Part shown: positions 18,714 through 27,008 of the stretch, one piece after another | Layout of the letters: every line of letters begins with the position of its first letter | Numbering within the stretch: position 1 is the first letter of the stretch | NCBI RefSeq assembly: GCF_050753385.1 | Contig: NZ_JBLZFZ010000007.1 | Span: 62,001 to 126,000, forward strand | Direction: 5' to 3' | DNA length: 64,000 nucleotides | Source: Pantanalinema rosaneae | GTDB taxonomy: Bacteria > Cyanobacteriota > Cyanobacteriia > Leptolyngbyales > Leptolyngbyaceae | The notes under the pieces: model-generated | The model's database searches: none | Told to the model about the DNA's origin: nothing | Seen by the model: the letters and a program-made list of their open reading frames with translations, nothing else | Program-made: the position numbers and the translations under genes

Positions 18714-19295
18714 ATGCCAACTGCTCCACCCCCTAAAACGCCTAATTGCCAATTGCGAACCCGTGAACATTTGCTGCCTCGGGAAGTTGAGGCAATGCTC
18801 AAAGCTGCCAGAACGGTGGGACGACATGGTCATCGAGATGCAACCTTGATCTTGATTGCTTATCGTCATGGCTTGCGGGTTTCTGAATTGGTGGCGCTGC
18901 GCTGGGAACAAGTAGACTTCAACGGTGGCACGATCTACATCAACCGTTTGAAGCAAGGAGTTAGTTCTGTTCATCCCCTCCGAGGACCTGAGTTGCGATC
19001 TCTGCGGCAATTGCAACGAGACTATCCAGATTCCCCTTATTTATTCGTTTCGGAACGAGGAGCCGCCATGGCAGCAGACACTGCCAGAGGCATTATTGAA
19101 CGGGCTGGGCAACGAGCAGGGATTCCCTTTCCAGTTCATCCGCATATGTTGCGTCATGCTTGTGGTTTCTACCTCGCGTCCAAAGGACACGATACCAGAG
19201 CGATTCAAGCTTATCTGGGGCACAAAAACATCCAGCACACCGTGCGCTATACCGAATTAGCACCAGGTCGCTTCAAGGACTTCTGGTTGGATTAA
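18714..19295 (+). CDS. Tyrosine recombinase of Tn3 element 1 (co-integrate resolution)
   Basis: 193 residues from the ATG at 18714, only a catalytic domain without an N-terminal core-binding domain. The catalytic set is visible: Arg in AYRHGLRVSELVALRW, HPHMLRHACGFYL (His-x-x-Arg), GHKNIQHT and the nucleophile in VRYTELAPG. It resembles FimB/FimE-size recombinases and the recombinase of Tn3 element 2. In transposons of this type it takes the place of the serine resolvase and resolves transposition co-integrates at the adjacent site. Confidence 0.92.
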   Translation: MPTAPPPKTPNCQLRTREHLLPREVEAMLKAARTVGRHGHRDATLILIAYRHGLRVSELVALRWEQVDFNGGTIYINRLKQGVSSVHPLRGPELRSLRQLQRDYPDSPYLFVSERGAAMAADTARGIIERAGQRAGIPFPVHPHMLRHACGFYLASKGHDTRAIQAYLGHKNIQHTVRYTELAPGRFKDFWLD

Positions 19296-19335
19296 AAAGT
19301 AGAAAATTTTTCTGGAATCCTTACTGTTATTAAGT

Positions 19336-19382
19336 TCTAGCCGTTGCGTGGCACTTCGTTGCAGCTTCGCTACCTTTACCCC
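19336..19382 (-). repeat. Right inverted repeat of Tn3 element 1
   Basis: Reverse complement of the left repeat with one mismatch; its outer end CCCC is at 19379-19382. On the minus strand the first bases GGGGTAA supply a stop codon to the truncated gene at 19376-19606. Confidence 0.93.
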
Positions 19383-19606
19383 TTCAGCGGGGAGCGGCGA
19401 GAACGAAGGCTATGGTTGCCGGTGGCGGCACGAACGGCTGGGGCTGGAACATTGGTAGTTGGGCGGTAAGGGAGCGATCCCGGTGGTCGCAGGGCATGAA
19501 ATTCTGCTTTCAGTTGAGCCAGAAAGCGTTGGTGCCGCTCAAATTGCAACTGTCGCCAGGTCTGCTCGGCTTGGAATCCGTCGGCAATATCCGGTTGGGG
19601 TGACAT
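19376..19606 (-). CDS. Small hypothetical gene truncated by Tn3 element 1
   Basis: 76 residues, start MSPQPDIADGFQAEQTW with a GGAG ribosome-binding sequence a few bases upstream. It is not recognised. A short charged helix (RQLQFERHQRFLAQLKAEF) is followed by a Pro/Ala/Arg-rich part. The last two codons and the stop lie in the GGGGTAA end of the Tn3 inverted repeat, so the original C-terminus is lost. With the IS21 removed this would be the next gene after the ATPase of the 19.7-27.3 kb operon (115 bp downstream of the rebuilt ATPase stop). Whether it is translated is uncertain. Confidence 0.45.
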   Translation of the reverse strand: MSPQPDIADGFQAEQTWRQLQFERHQRFLAQLKAEFHALRPPGSLPYRPTTNVPAPAVRAATGNHSLRSRRSPLKG

Positions 19607-19720
19607 GGTGGTGCTCCTGCCAAGGCAACGAAATTAGGCTCTACGATACTCCAAGTGGTGCCAAATGAACCCCTGTTGTAGGAATAAATTTCGCGAGTGT
19701 TTTAGAACCAGATAGACGGT

Positions 19721-19792
19721 TCAGAGTCCAAACCGTTGACAAACCCATTGATAGCGTTCTCTAGCTCGGAGATAACGGCGACTCTCACCGGC
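19721..19792 (-). pseudogene. Detached 3' end of the HerA/FtsK-like ATPase gene
   Basis: Joining base 22464 to 19787 with a single CCGGC target copy keeps the reading frame of the ATPase gene and gives the ending SAGESRRYLRARERY followed by QWVCQRFGL and a TGA at 19721-19723. This is the true C-terminus, separated from the main part by IS21. Confidence 0.8.
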
Positions 19793-19890
19793 TGCATATT
19801 CTCATCACTTCGGCAGGGTCAACTCAGTGACTTCGGCACTGGATTCTCACCCAACTTCGGCAGGGTTAATTTCGTCTGCTTCGGCCGGTC
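19793..19890. repeat. Left terminal repeats of IS21 element
   Basis: Four copies of an ACTTCGGCA-type motif (the last ending in CTTCGGCCGG) in 98 bp, related in the opposite orientation to the repeats at the right end. These are multiple transposase-binding sites, common in IS21 elements. Confidence 0.8.
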
Positions 19891-19963
19891 AATTTGTTGT
19901 AGATCAGATCGCATGTGAGATCACCTTTGCTCCAAACGATAACATGATCCCTCTCTGGCTGAA

Positions 19964-20728
19964 TTAGGCGATGGCATATTCAGCCGTATCGGGTTGAACC
20001 GAACTGGTTAACTTTCGCATCGACTCTCCTTTGAGAGACAGTCTCAGCGCATCGTGAACAATGCGGTCGAGCATAGCATCAGCCAGGGTGGGGTCTTGGA
20101 TTTGTTGATGCCACTGAGAAACGGGGAGTTGGGTCGCAAACAAACAAGCCGCTTTGCGATAGCGTTCGTCCAACAGATCGAGTAGATCGCGTGCCTGTTC
20201 CTGGGAGAGAGGATCGCGCAACCAGTCATCGAGGATGAGCAGGTTGAAGGTGGCTAATTGTCGTTTCCACTTAGGCAATGATCCATCTGCTTTGGCAAGT
20301 TTTAATTCCAACAAGAGGTCTGCGGTTCTGAAGTAGCGCACACTGTGTCCCTGCTGACAGAAGGCGTCTGCCAACACCGAAGCCAGGAAGGTTTTGCCCA
20401 CACCTGTGGGTCCGACAAGGATCAATTGAAGGTGTTGGTGTAACCATTGTCCCTGTGCCAACTCCAGAAACTTCACCTTGCTCAAGCCACGAGCGACGTT
20501 AAAGTCAATGTCATTCAAACTGGCAGTGGTCGTCAGTTGAGCTTGCTTGATGCGGCGTTGCAACCGTTGCTGGGCACGTCGCCAGTGCTCACGTTCCACC
20601 AACAGTGCTAGTCGTTCATCGAAACTGAGATCGTGATAAGTGCTGCTGGTCTGTTGCTCACTCCAGGCTTCGAGCATCCCGACCAGGCGCAAGGCTTTGA
20701 GTTGTTCAATCGTAGACGGATTCATCAT
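19964..20728 (-). CDS. istB: IS21-family helper ATPase IstB
   Basis: 254 residues. AAA+ motifs are visible: Walker A in LILVGPTGVGKTFLASVLAD, Walker B in FNLLILDDW, and QLPVSQWHQQIQDPTLADAM with the DRIVHDALRLSLKGESMR signature of IstB. IstB assembles with IstA and drives target capture. It follows istA by about 25 bases, as in all IS21 elements. Confidence 0.97.
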   Translation of the reverse strand: MMNPSTIEQLKALRLVGMLEAWSEQQTSSTYHDLSFDERLALLVEREHWRRAQQRLQRRIKQAQLTTTASLNDIDFNVARGLSKVKFLELAQGQWLHQHLQLILVGPTGVGKTFLASVLADAFCQQGHSVRYFRTADLLLELKLAKADGSLPKWKRQLATFNLLILDDWLRDPLSQEQARDLLDLLDERYRKAACLFATQLPVSQWHQQIQDPTLADAMLDRIVHDALRLSLKGESMRKLTSSVQPDTAEYAIA

Positions 20729-20752
20729 GAGAATTGATCCAATGAGAAATAG

Positions 20753-22300
20753 TTAGGAATAGTACTGAGCACCCCGGACGTTTGCATGTTCAACAACCGG
20801 AACGACTGGATTGTCATCCGCCAAGGGTTCTTTGTCCAACTGGGTTTGCAGCATGGAGCGGATGCGACGCAAACTGACAATGCCAAACACATTCGCCCGA
20901 TGACAAGCCGCTTCCAGCCGCGCCGTGCCATACTGCGTTGCTAGAGACTGCAAACCTCGCACGGTACGAAACGCCTGCTCTTCATGGTCTTTGCGTTCAA
21001 ACATTGCCTCCACCTGGCTTGTCGTGTGGCGTCCGACCTGTTGCGCCCAGGCTAAAAAGCGTTCTTTCGACTGGCGTTTGTAGGCCCAATGTTCAGGCGG
21101 CATATGGTCGGGTAGCGTCGTGTGGCGATGGGGCAGGCGGCAGCGTTCGTGGGCAGCAATCCGCTTGCCATCGTGAAAGATTTCGACCATTTGCTCAGAC
21201 ACCTTGACTCGCACTTCGTGCTGCACAAACCAATAGGGGACGGAGTAATAGTGCTTTTCGACCTCAATGTGATAGTCCAGGTTGACCTTCGCTGTCTTCC
21301 AGTGGGCAAACGTGAAGGGTTGAACCGGTAAAGGAGAGAGGGCAGGTTGGTCTACTTGCTCAAACAATACCCGTCGCGACACCCCATAACCGGGCATCGT
21401 CCGCTCATTTAACGCCTTCAGCCTCTGGGCAATAGCAGCATTAAGGTCGCTCAGTGTGCTGAATTGCTCGTGCCGCAACGGTGCCAGCACTTGTCGTTCT
21501 ACCTCCTGCACTGCCTTTTCGACCTTGGCTTTGTCACGCGGTTTGTACGGTCGAGCCGGAATAATGGCGACCCCATAGTGCTCGGCGAACTCCTGGTAAC
21601 TCGGATTAATGCCCGGTTCATACCGACAAGGGTCGGTGACCCCGGACTTGAGGTTATCCGGCACAATGCACTGCGGCACACCACCGAAAAACGCTAGTGC
21701 CCGCTGGTGCGACCCAATCCAGTGCGGTAATTCCTGCGTAGGTGTAGCTTCGGCGTAGGTGTAGTTGCTCGCTCCCAAACAGGCGACAAAGATTTGGGCT
21801 GCCATCACTTGTCCGGTTTCCTTGTCCTGCATGGGCACCGTCAGCCCGCAGTAGTCCACAAATAGCTTGTCACCTCCCTTGTACACCTGCCGCATCGACA
21901 ACTGGTGCCGCACCCGCCACTGGTTGTACCAGCGGCAAAAAGTGGCGTAGCTACAGTTCCATTGTCCTTTGTCCAGTCCCTCCTGCCACAGCAGAGCTAG
22001 CGTCACGCCTTTATGCTGTAATTGGGCATCTACCGCACTAAAGTCAATCGGTTCCGCCCGCTGTTCGGGGTTCTGTCTTCCTTTGCCCAGCGCCGCTTGC
22101 GCCTCACTGTCACTCAACTGGGTCAACTCGGTATAACTCAGGTTCTTGGCAGTGGCGCGACGAATGTAATCTTGCACGGTTGAGCGTGCCACCGCACAGC
22201 TTTGGGCGATCTGGCACTGGCTATAGCCCAGATCGTGAAGTCGCAAGATCTCTCGAAATTTTGCCACAGGCAGTAATCCTCCTTGTTGCTTCCGTTTCAT
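20753..22300 (-). CDS. istA: IS21-family transposase IstA
   Basis: 515 residues. An N-terminal helix-turn-helix (FREILRLHDLGYSQCQIAQS, VARSTVQDYIRR) precedes an integrase-type DDE core with LFVDYCGLTVPMQDKETG (first Asp), VPDNLKSGVTDPCRYEP (second Asp) and ARPYKPRDKAKVEKAVQEVE (Glu). A C-terminal DNA-binding part follows. The frame is complete, so the element may be active. Confidence 0.97.
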   Translation of the reverse strand: MKRKQQGGLLPVAKFREILRLHDLGYSQCQIAQSCAVARSTVQDYIRRATAKNLSYTELTQLSDSEAQAALGKGRQNPEQRAEPIDFSAVDAQLQHKGVTLALLWQEGLDKGQWNCSYATFCRWYNQWRVRHQLSMRQVYKGGDKLFVDYCGLTVPMQDKETGQVMAAQIFVACLGASNYTYAEATPTQELPHWIGSHQRALAFFGGVPQCIVPDNLKSGVTDPCRYEPGINPSYQEFAEHYGVAIIPARPYKPRDKAKVEKAVQEVERQVLAPLRHEQFSTLSDLNAAIAQRLKALNERTMPGYGVSRRVLFEQVDQPALSPLPVQPFTFAHWKTAKVNLDYHIEVEKHYYSVPYWFVQHEVRVKVSEQMVEIFHDGKRIAAHERCRLPHRHTTLPDHMPPEHWAYKRQSKERFLAWAQQVGRHTTSQVEAMFERKDHEEQAFRTVRGLQSLATQYGTARLEAACHRANVFGIVSLRRIRSMLQTQLDKEPLADDNPVVPVVEHANVRGAQYYS

Positions 22301-22344
22301 ATCCCCGCTACCTCCGCTTGTCGTTGACAGCGAGTGTAAAGGGG

Positions 22345-22463
22345 GTGCCGAAGTTTGTGAGAATTACCTGCCGAAGTTCGTTGGGAATGGGGTGCCGAGG
22401 TTTGTGAGAATCACCCGCCGAAGTTCAGTGAGAATCACCTGCCGAACTTTGTGCGATTTTGCA
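22345..22463. repeat. Right terminal repeats of IS21 element (five tandem units)
   Basis: Five units of 22-26 bp start near 22345, 22369, 22391, 22415 and 22439, consensus TGCCGAAGTTTGTGAGAATC. They are IstA-binding sites and probably contain the istA promoter. Because they are read in frame they add an artificial tail (VILTELRRVILTNLG) to the interrupted ATPase. Confidence 0.85.
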
Positions 22464-23872
22464 CCGGCCGAGATATCCCAAAAGGCTTTGATAAAAGCAT
22501 TTTGCCCTGTGACGCCCTGCCTACGATACTCCAGAATCAGTGATCGCAGCGTCATATCCTCCAGTTCATCAATTTCGGGAAACTCCAATTCGGGTGAATC
22601 GTTTTTAGCATCAGGCTGATTTTCCCCCGATGGAGCGACATTAGCTGAATTGAATTCGGGCGAATCGAGCGAATTTGCATCGCTCAAATCCTGTTGCCAA
22701 CAGCGTTCTAGGATGGTTCGGGCGTCTGAACTCGATTCGGAGTTGATTCGGGATGGATTCGAACTTGATTCGGGCACATGACCATAGAACGGCAGCCGAT
22801 AGAATCCAGCTGGAGCCAGGGTGGTGAGAACAATTGGCTCCACGATCGTCAGTTCATACAGAGCATCTAGCTGGACTCTGAACTCTTTGGCGCGTTTGCC
22901 CGTAATTTGATATTTCAGCAAATCTTCCAGGCTTTCAAAGGCGCCATTCCGACCTAAGGCTAGGAAACTGAGGGAATCCAACACGCCTGTATTCCAGAGC
23001 CAATCTTCTACGCGGCTGGTGTGAGACGTCGCCCGCAAGTAAATCTTCTCCGCCGCCCCTTGCAACAAGATGCGCTTCGAGCGACGGGCAAAGGCTTTGG
23101 CCACTTCCTCTCCCTTCTTACCGGTTCCCGTATCTCGGCAGGCATCCAGAATCAAATTGTACTCGTCGATAAACACGCTGATCGGTTGTTGTTGTTCGCC
23201 TGGAACCTCTTGGCGATCAGTAAGTTCGTCCAGAATTTCATCCAGTGCTTGAAATGCATTCGGCACCCGTTCTGGGATGTTCACATGCACATAGCGGATC
23301 CCAGCCAAGGCTTTCAGGCGCTTATCACCTTTGCCGTCTAGCACGAGCACTTGATGCCCTGCGGCTAAAGATTCCTCGATCGCTTGCACTAGCAAGGTAG
23401 TTTTGCCGGAGCGCGTTTTGCTGACCATAGCCACATGACCGTCGAGCTGCACCATTTCAGTCGCTAGATTTCGATGGGGAGGTAAGGGGGCATGTTGCTG
23501 CTGTGGAGTTGTCCCCATGGGCATTTCAGTCGCTGGTGGGTAGGTGGGTGACGGGAAGAATTGGGAGCTGAGCTGTTGCTTATAGTAGGCGGCTTCAGTG
23601 GCAATTTGGTGCTGGGCCAGTTCTTGCTGCATCAGTCGGGAGGCGCGATCGTAGCTCTCTTGCTCCTGTAATTCCTGGCAGCGCTTAACATAAGTGGCAC
23701 TGACGCCGATGCCCATTAGGTAGGTCAGCAGCCGTTCCCACGGTTTCATATTGGCGATGTAGCTAGGCGCTAGCCAGAGGGCTAATGTCAAAGCACAGGC
23801 AAATCCCACCTCGGCAGCAGTCGGTAGATCGTCCTTAGCTACGCTTTGCCAGAGCGCTTTTAGCCAATCCAT
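22364..23872 (-). CDS. HerA/FtsK-like DNA-translocase ATPase, 3' end replaced by IS21 sequence
   Basis: About 502 residues from the ATG at 23872; the longer frame to 24064 overlaps the preceding membrane gene and is not the start. Two membrane segments near the N-terminus (about 20-55) are followed by a coiled region, then a pumping ATPase domain: Walker A MVSKTRSGKTTLLVQAIE, LVLDGKGDKRLKAL, and Walker B ISVFIDEYNLILD. The C-terminal region carries a helical EYRRQGVTGQNAFIKAFWDI motif. The last residues after DISAG are encoded by IS21; the native end is at 19721-19792. It probably moves DNA or a polymer at the membrane, as in coupling or segregation ATPases. Last large gene of a plasmid operon. 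Confidence 0.75.
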   Translation of the reverse strand: MDWLKALWQSVAKDDLPTAAEVGFACALTLALWLAPSYIANMKPWERLLTYLMGIGVSATYVKRCQELQEQESYDRASRLMQQELAQHQIATEAAYYKQQLSSQFFPSPTYPPATEMPMGTTPQQQHAPLPPHRNLATEMVQLDGHVAMVSKTRSGKTTLLVQAIEESLAAGHQVLVLDGKGDKRLKALAGIRYVHVNIPERVPNAFQALDEILDELTDRQEVPGEQQQPISVFIDEYNLILDACRDTGTGKKGEEVAKAFARRSKRILLQGAAEKIYLRATSHTSRVEDWLWNTGVLDSLSFLALGRNGAFESLEDLLKYQITGKRAKEFRVQLDALYELTIVEPIVLTTLAPAGFYRLPFYGHVPESSSNPSRINSESSSDARTILERCWQQDLSDANSLDSPEFNSANVAPSGENQPDAKNDSPELEFPEIDELEDMTLRSLILEYRRQGVTGQNAFIKAFWDISAGAKSHKVRQVILTELRRVILTNLGTPFPTNFGR

Positions 23873-24129
23873 AGACTTACCCCAAGACCCAAAATGATGA
23901 CGATCGCAGCTCCGACTAACACCGCCCAGTAGACTTGCAGGTTGAGCTTGAGGTAGGCGGCAATTGGTGCACAAATGAGCCAGGACAGGGCATAGAGCAC
24001 GATCGCGACCACCAGCAGAATGACAATGAACTGGCGGGATACTGGCAGATGGACGAAGAGCCAATGGAGTAAGCCCACTATCAGTAGTCCCAACTCACCT
24101 AGTAACAACAGTCGCAGCGATCGCGCCAT
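23860..24129 (-). CDS. Small membrane protein with three predicted helices
   Basis: 89 residues, almost entirely hydrophobic: about 7-26 (LLLLGELGLLIVGLLHWLFV), 33-57 (FIVILLVVAIVLYALSWLI) and 67-88 (VYWAVLVGAAIVIILGLGVS). It is not recognised. Its ATG follows directly on the TAA of the upstream gene and its 3' end overlaps the ATPase start by 13 bases, so translation is coupled and it is likely a membrane partner of the ATPase. Confidence 0.75.
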   Translation of the reverse strand: MARSLRLLLLGELGLLIVGLLHWLFVHLPVSRQFIVILLVVAIVLYALSWLICAPIAAYLKLNLQVYWAVLVGAAIVIILGLGVSLWIG

Positions 24130-24630
24130 TTACCACACTCCCTGAATCTTGCTCTGTAATTTCTCAATCTCTTTGTCTGTCTTACTTTCGGTCTTCATTA
24201 GGTTGGTGCCTAAGCGGGCGTATTTACCTCGCAACCCATGCAAGTGGTCTGCCAGGTCAGCATTGGCTTCCTATTTGCCATATTCAACATCCGCGACCAC
24301 CTGTTCATACTCCCGATGCCGACGATGCAGCTTGCCATCGGTACGTTCAATTTTTTCCATGGCAGTATAGGCTCGGCTGGCGTAACGGTACTGGTCAGAG
24401 GTCTTTGTAGCTAATTCTTCCAGGGCGACGGCTTCCTCCTCCGAAAAGTAGCGAGGGGCGGTCAGCACTGGTATGGAGCGGAAGCTGTCAAACGTGCCAG
24501 GATTTTCCGGCGTGATGGCGGTCGGGTCAGATTTGAACACGCGATCGGGGGTGAGGGAATGCTTCCCTTGAACCAGAGATAGCCTGCCACCAGATTGCCC
24601 ATTAATAGCTCTGAATAGTTGTCCGAACAC
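24130..24630 (-). pseudogene. Hypothetical operon gene with an in-frame amber codon
   Basis: The frame starting at 24630 (MFGQLFRAINGQSGGRLSLV) reads 119 codons to a TAG at 24271-24273, then stays open with good protein character (EANADLADHLHGLRGKYARL ... EIEKLQSKIQGVW) to a TAA at 24130-24132. That TAA abuts the ATG of the next gene, as expected of the real end. The full product would be 166 residues with a charged, helical C-terminal half (likely coiled coil). Either the gene is disrupted by a nonsense mutation, or the codon is suppressed, or the base is wrong. Function unknown. Confidence 0.7.
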
Positions 24631-24641
24631 TTGGGTAACTC

Positions 24642-25280
24642 CTAGAGGATGAGTGGAATCAAAATCAGCAGAACGAGGAACAGTTTGACGAGCAGTTGAG
24701 CGATCGAGTCATTCCCGAAATTGTCCGCACCACCTTTCCCGATTGACTTCCCCGACCGACCCAACCCGATCGACCCGAATCCTGCACCGGACAAAGCTGG
24801 TTTGGGGAGTTTGAAACCTGCCAATTTCTCTGATGGTTTGACTGACTGGCTTTTGGGCTGGCTCGGGCTGGTCGTCGTGGTTGTGGTTGGAGCGGGTCGT
24901 TTCCAGTGAGGCAACCGTAATTTACGCAGGTTGGGTAACTTGAGCGTGGGAAACTTTCTGAGCTGAAGCTTGAACTGAGCTTTGGAGGCAGGTTGAGTTT
25001 TTGTCCCTGGCTCAGAACTGATAAACCCCGGTGTGACATAGACGGGATAGCGTTGATGCACCGCCAGCCCTCTGGGTTGAAGCACGATCGCGCCAGGCGG
25101 TTGAGGGACGATCGCGCCACTGGGAGAACGGACAATCGCACCAGGTTCTGCTTCAGCGATCAGTAGACCGGGACGATCCTTAAAGCTCCCATCTAGCAAC
25201 AATTCTCTGGCTGTAACGGGTGCATAACTGGGGCGTCGCGGTCGTTGTCGTCTGGGAATCGGTGGTGGCTCAAAGTCCAT
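24642..25280 (-). CDS. Proline-rich protein with C-terminal membrane anchor
   Basis: 212 residues from the ATG at 25280, which overlaps the end of the upstream gene by 11 bases; the longer frame to 25448 is not needed. The N-terminus is Pro/Arg-rich (FEPPPIPRRQRPRRPSY), with three repeats GAIVRSP, GAIVPQP, GAIVLQP, then a Lys/Pro/Thr-rich linker and a Gly-rich stretch, and a hydrophobic tail (AQLLVKLFLVLLILIPLIL) at the very end. It looks like a tail-anchored scaffold. Not recognised. Confidence 0.7.
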   Translation of the reverse strand: MDFEPPPIPRRQRPRRPSYAPVTARELLLDGSFKDRPGLLIAEAEPGAIVRSPSGAIVPQPPGAIVLQPRGLAVHQRYPVYVTPGFISSEPGTKTQPASKAQFKLQLRKFPTLKLPNLRKLRLPHWKRPAPTTTTTTSPSQPKSQSVKPSEKLAGFKLPKPALSGAGFGSIGLGRSGKSIGKGGADNFGNDSIAQLLVKLFLVLLILIPLIL

Positions 25281-25776
25281 AACGCACCTGCACCAGATTC
25301 GACCGAGTTCGTTGGGGTAGGGGTGCAACTGGAGCTGGTGAAATTGCTTCTCTGACTCGGACCCGTTGTGGCGGACTGAGCATGACTTGAGCGACCCACC
25401 CCCGATCGCCGTTCCATTCCGCTTCCAGCCAGACCTCGCCATCGCCACGGATGCTATTCCCAGTCAGGACTACTGCTGTATTGCAGGGAATCACATTGGC
25501 GATCGCGGCATTATCCAGACTGGGAACGGTGCGGAAGTTTGCTCCTGCAAAGTTCTGGCAACGGGTAACAGTGGCGGCTAAAACTTCCCGTTCAGTTGCC
25601 ACTGGCTCAGGACTGGGAACACTGGGAAATTCTGGGGATGCTGTTGGGCTTGGGGTTGGGTGAACAACGATCGCTGGCTGAGTAGCTGCCACTGGCAGGT
25701 GGTGAGGAAATGGTAGGCGAGCTGCCCCCATCAAACCCAGATTGATGGTGACTATAGCCAACATGACCTTAGACAT
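25270..25776 (-). CDS. Exported SH3b-domain protein
   Basis: 168 residues. The N-terminus has a membrane/signal segment (VMLAIVTINLGLMGAARL), a Pro/Thr/Ser-rich linker (HPTPSPTASPEFPSVPSPEP), then a bacterial SH3-like domain: FRTVPSLDNAAIANVIPCNT, VVLTGNSIRGDGEVWLEAEW and DRGWVAQVML. Such domains bind peptidoglycan or protein partners in the periplasm. It overlaps both neighbours by 8-11 bases and belongs to the same envelope operon. Confidence 0.8.
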   Translation of the reverse strand: MSKVMLAIVTINLGLMGAARLPFPHHLPVAATQPAIVVHPTPSPTASPEFPSVPSPEPVATEREVLAATVTRCQNFAGANFRTVPSLDNAAIANVIPCNTAVVLTGNSIRGDGEVWLEAEWNGDRGWVAQVMLSPPQRVRVREAISPAPVAPLPQRTRSNLVQVRYGL

Positions 25777-26569
25777 AGCGGTTCATCTCCGGTAGGCTGC
25801 TGTGATGCGGTCGCAGGCTAGCAACGGCGGCAAAGGCTCCGATCGCGAATAGAGAAACCATGCAAACCATAAACACTAGCTCGACGAACCCGAAGGCATT
25901 CCAGTAGTAGCCCCCTTCAGATTTGTTCTCTACCTTGACCTTGATATTGATGGGCTGAACAGCTTTAGGGTCTAGCTCTGGTGGCGGTTGATATTGGATC
26001 TGCTGGGTGGGGATGGCGGATTGTTGCTGCTGATAAGCAGTCTGTATCATCCGGAGTCGTTCATTCTCTAGCTGCGATCGCTGCACTTCTAATTCATCTC
26101 GTTTCAATTGCAGGAGTTCAAACAGGCGTGGATCATGCAATAGCTTGCTGGACACTGGAGGAGGTTGGATATCCAAAGCGGCGGAATGATAGCCGATTAG
26201 TTGACCAGGCTCTTGATACTGTGGTGGCTCTGGTTGCCTCGGTTGCCATTGGGATTCATGGATAGCTGTGGTGGCTGGACGAGGGATAATCGCATGACTT
26301 GACTGGCTGACGATCGCTTGGTGTAGTTGGTCAGCCCGATCGCTGCACACGAGATTGCATAGCTCCAACACTCCGGCATGGGTATAAAAATGTCGCCGGA
26401 CTCGATCGCTGCCAATCTCCTCAATCCAATGAACTCCTGGCTGTAATCGACTTTTGAATTTGGTCAGTTGATGTTGGCTGATGCCTAATGCCGCTAGGGT
26501 GAGTGCGGTTGGCAATAACCAGGTGTGCTGGGGGTGGGGAATAGTCTGCTTGAGGATGGGTGCAAACAT
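25769..26569 (-). CDS. Putative HTH-like protein with C-terminal membrane segment
   Basis: 266 residues from the ATG at 26569 (MFAPILKQTIPHPQHTW). The N-terminal part (ALTLAALGISQHQLTKFKSR, HWIEEIGSDRVRRHFYTHAG) looks like a small helix-turn-helix or antirepressor-type domain. A Gln-rich region with predicted coiled coil follows (LKRDELEVQRSQLENERLRM), and a single membrane helix near the C-terminus (FVELVFMVCMVSLFAIGAFA). The protein could tether DNA or a partner to the membrane. Not recognised as a named family. Confidence 0.65.
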   Translation of the reverse strand: MFAPILKQTIPHPQHTWLLPTALTLAALGISQHQLTKFKSRLQPGVHWIEEIGSDRVRRHFYTHAGVLELCNLVCSDRADQLHQAIVSQSSHAIIPRPATTAIHESQWQPRQPEPPQYQEPGQLIGYHSAALDIQPPPVSSKLLHDPRLFELLQLKRDELEVQRSQLENERLRMIQTAYQQQQSAIPTQQIQYQPPPELDPKAVQPINIKVKVENKSEGGYYWNAFGFVELVFMVCMVSLFAIGAFAAVASLRPHHSSLPEMNRYV

Positions 26570-26597
26570 GGCATCTCCTGATGATGGGGAAGGCGGT

Positions 26598-27008
26598 TTA
26601 CAGTGGCAATGCGCCAACGATCGAGGTGGGTGAGATCGCGAGAAAATTGCTGGTAAGGTCGGGAACTTCCAAAGCTTTATCGATCACAGTCAAAAAGTCT
26701 GGGCTAGGAGTGTTTTCGCTTGCCAGTTCTTCCACCAGGTATTGCTGAATTCTCAGAGGGGATTGGCGCAATCGGTCAGCCATTGCACGGGCAGTATCGC
26801 GTTCATAGCGGGTCAGTTTGCTATCAAAGGCAAGAACCTGGGTATTGATGCCTTGAATGCCTGCCTGAGCAAACGATGAGATGGCATTAGTTGTTGTCTG
26901 TTCTACCTGGGCTAACTGCTGTTGTTGCTGGTCGCGATTGGGGTTGGGACGCTTTGCTTTGGTGCGTTGGCTGTCTAAGGCTTGCAATTCTTCTGCGGTT
27001 AAACTCAT
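26598..27008 (-). CDS. Hypothetical helical protein
   Basis: 136 residues, MSLTAEELQALDSQRTKAKR at the start, then a Gln-rich stretch and a long helical part (AGIQGINTQVLAFDSKLTRY). No motif is recognised. Its start overlaps the stop of the upstream gene by four bases (ATGA), so it is co-translated. The 28-bp space to the next gene fits the operon. Confidence 0.7.
   Translation of the reverse strand: MSLTAEELQALDSQRTKAKRPNPNRDQQQQQLAQVEQTTTNAISSFAQAGIQGINTQVLAFDSKLTRYERDTARAMADRLRQSPLRIQQYLVEELASENTPSPDFLTVIDKALEVPDLTSNFLAISPTSIVGALPL

Larger units (their letters stand above)
15480..19382. mobile_element. Tn3-family transposon 1 with tyrosine recombinase
   Basis: The element is bounded by 47-bp inverted repeats (15480-15526 and 19336-19382) that differ at one base and start with GGGG, the Tn3-family signature. 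Inside are a Tn3 transposase (minus strand) and a divergent small tyrosine recombinase, separated by a 190-bp region that should hold the resolution site. It carries no passenger genes. The flanking five bases (TAATA left, TTCAG right) are not a duplication, so the element may have been brought here by deletion or inversion after insertion. Confidence 0.92.
19793..22463 (-). mobile_element. IS21-family insertion sequence with 5-bp target duplication
   Basis: The left end TGCATATTCTCATCACTTCG (19793) and the reverse complement of the right end, TGCAAAATCGCACAAAGTTC (from 22463), are alike, and both are followed by further CTTCGGCAG repeats. The duplicated target CCGGC flanks the element at 19788-19792 and 22464-22468. 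Inside are istA and istB. The element lies in the 3' part of an ATPase gene. Confidence 0.93.

Noticed and set aside
23873..24064. 64-codon N-terminal extension of the ATPase
   Set aside because: It overlaps the membrane protein gene entirely and has shadow-type composition; the ATG at 23872 starts a good membrane segment.
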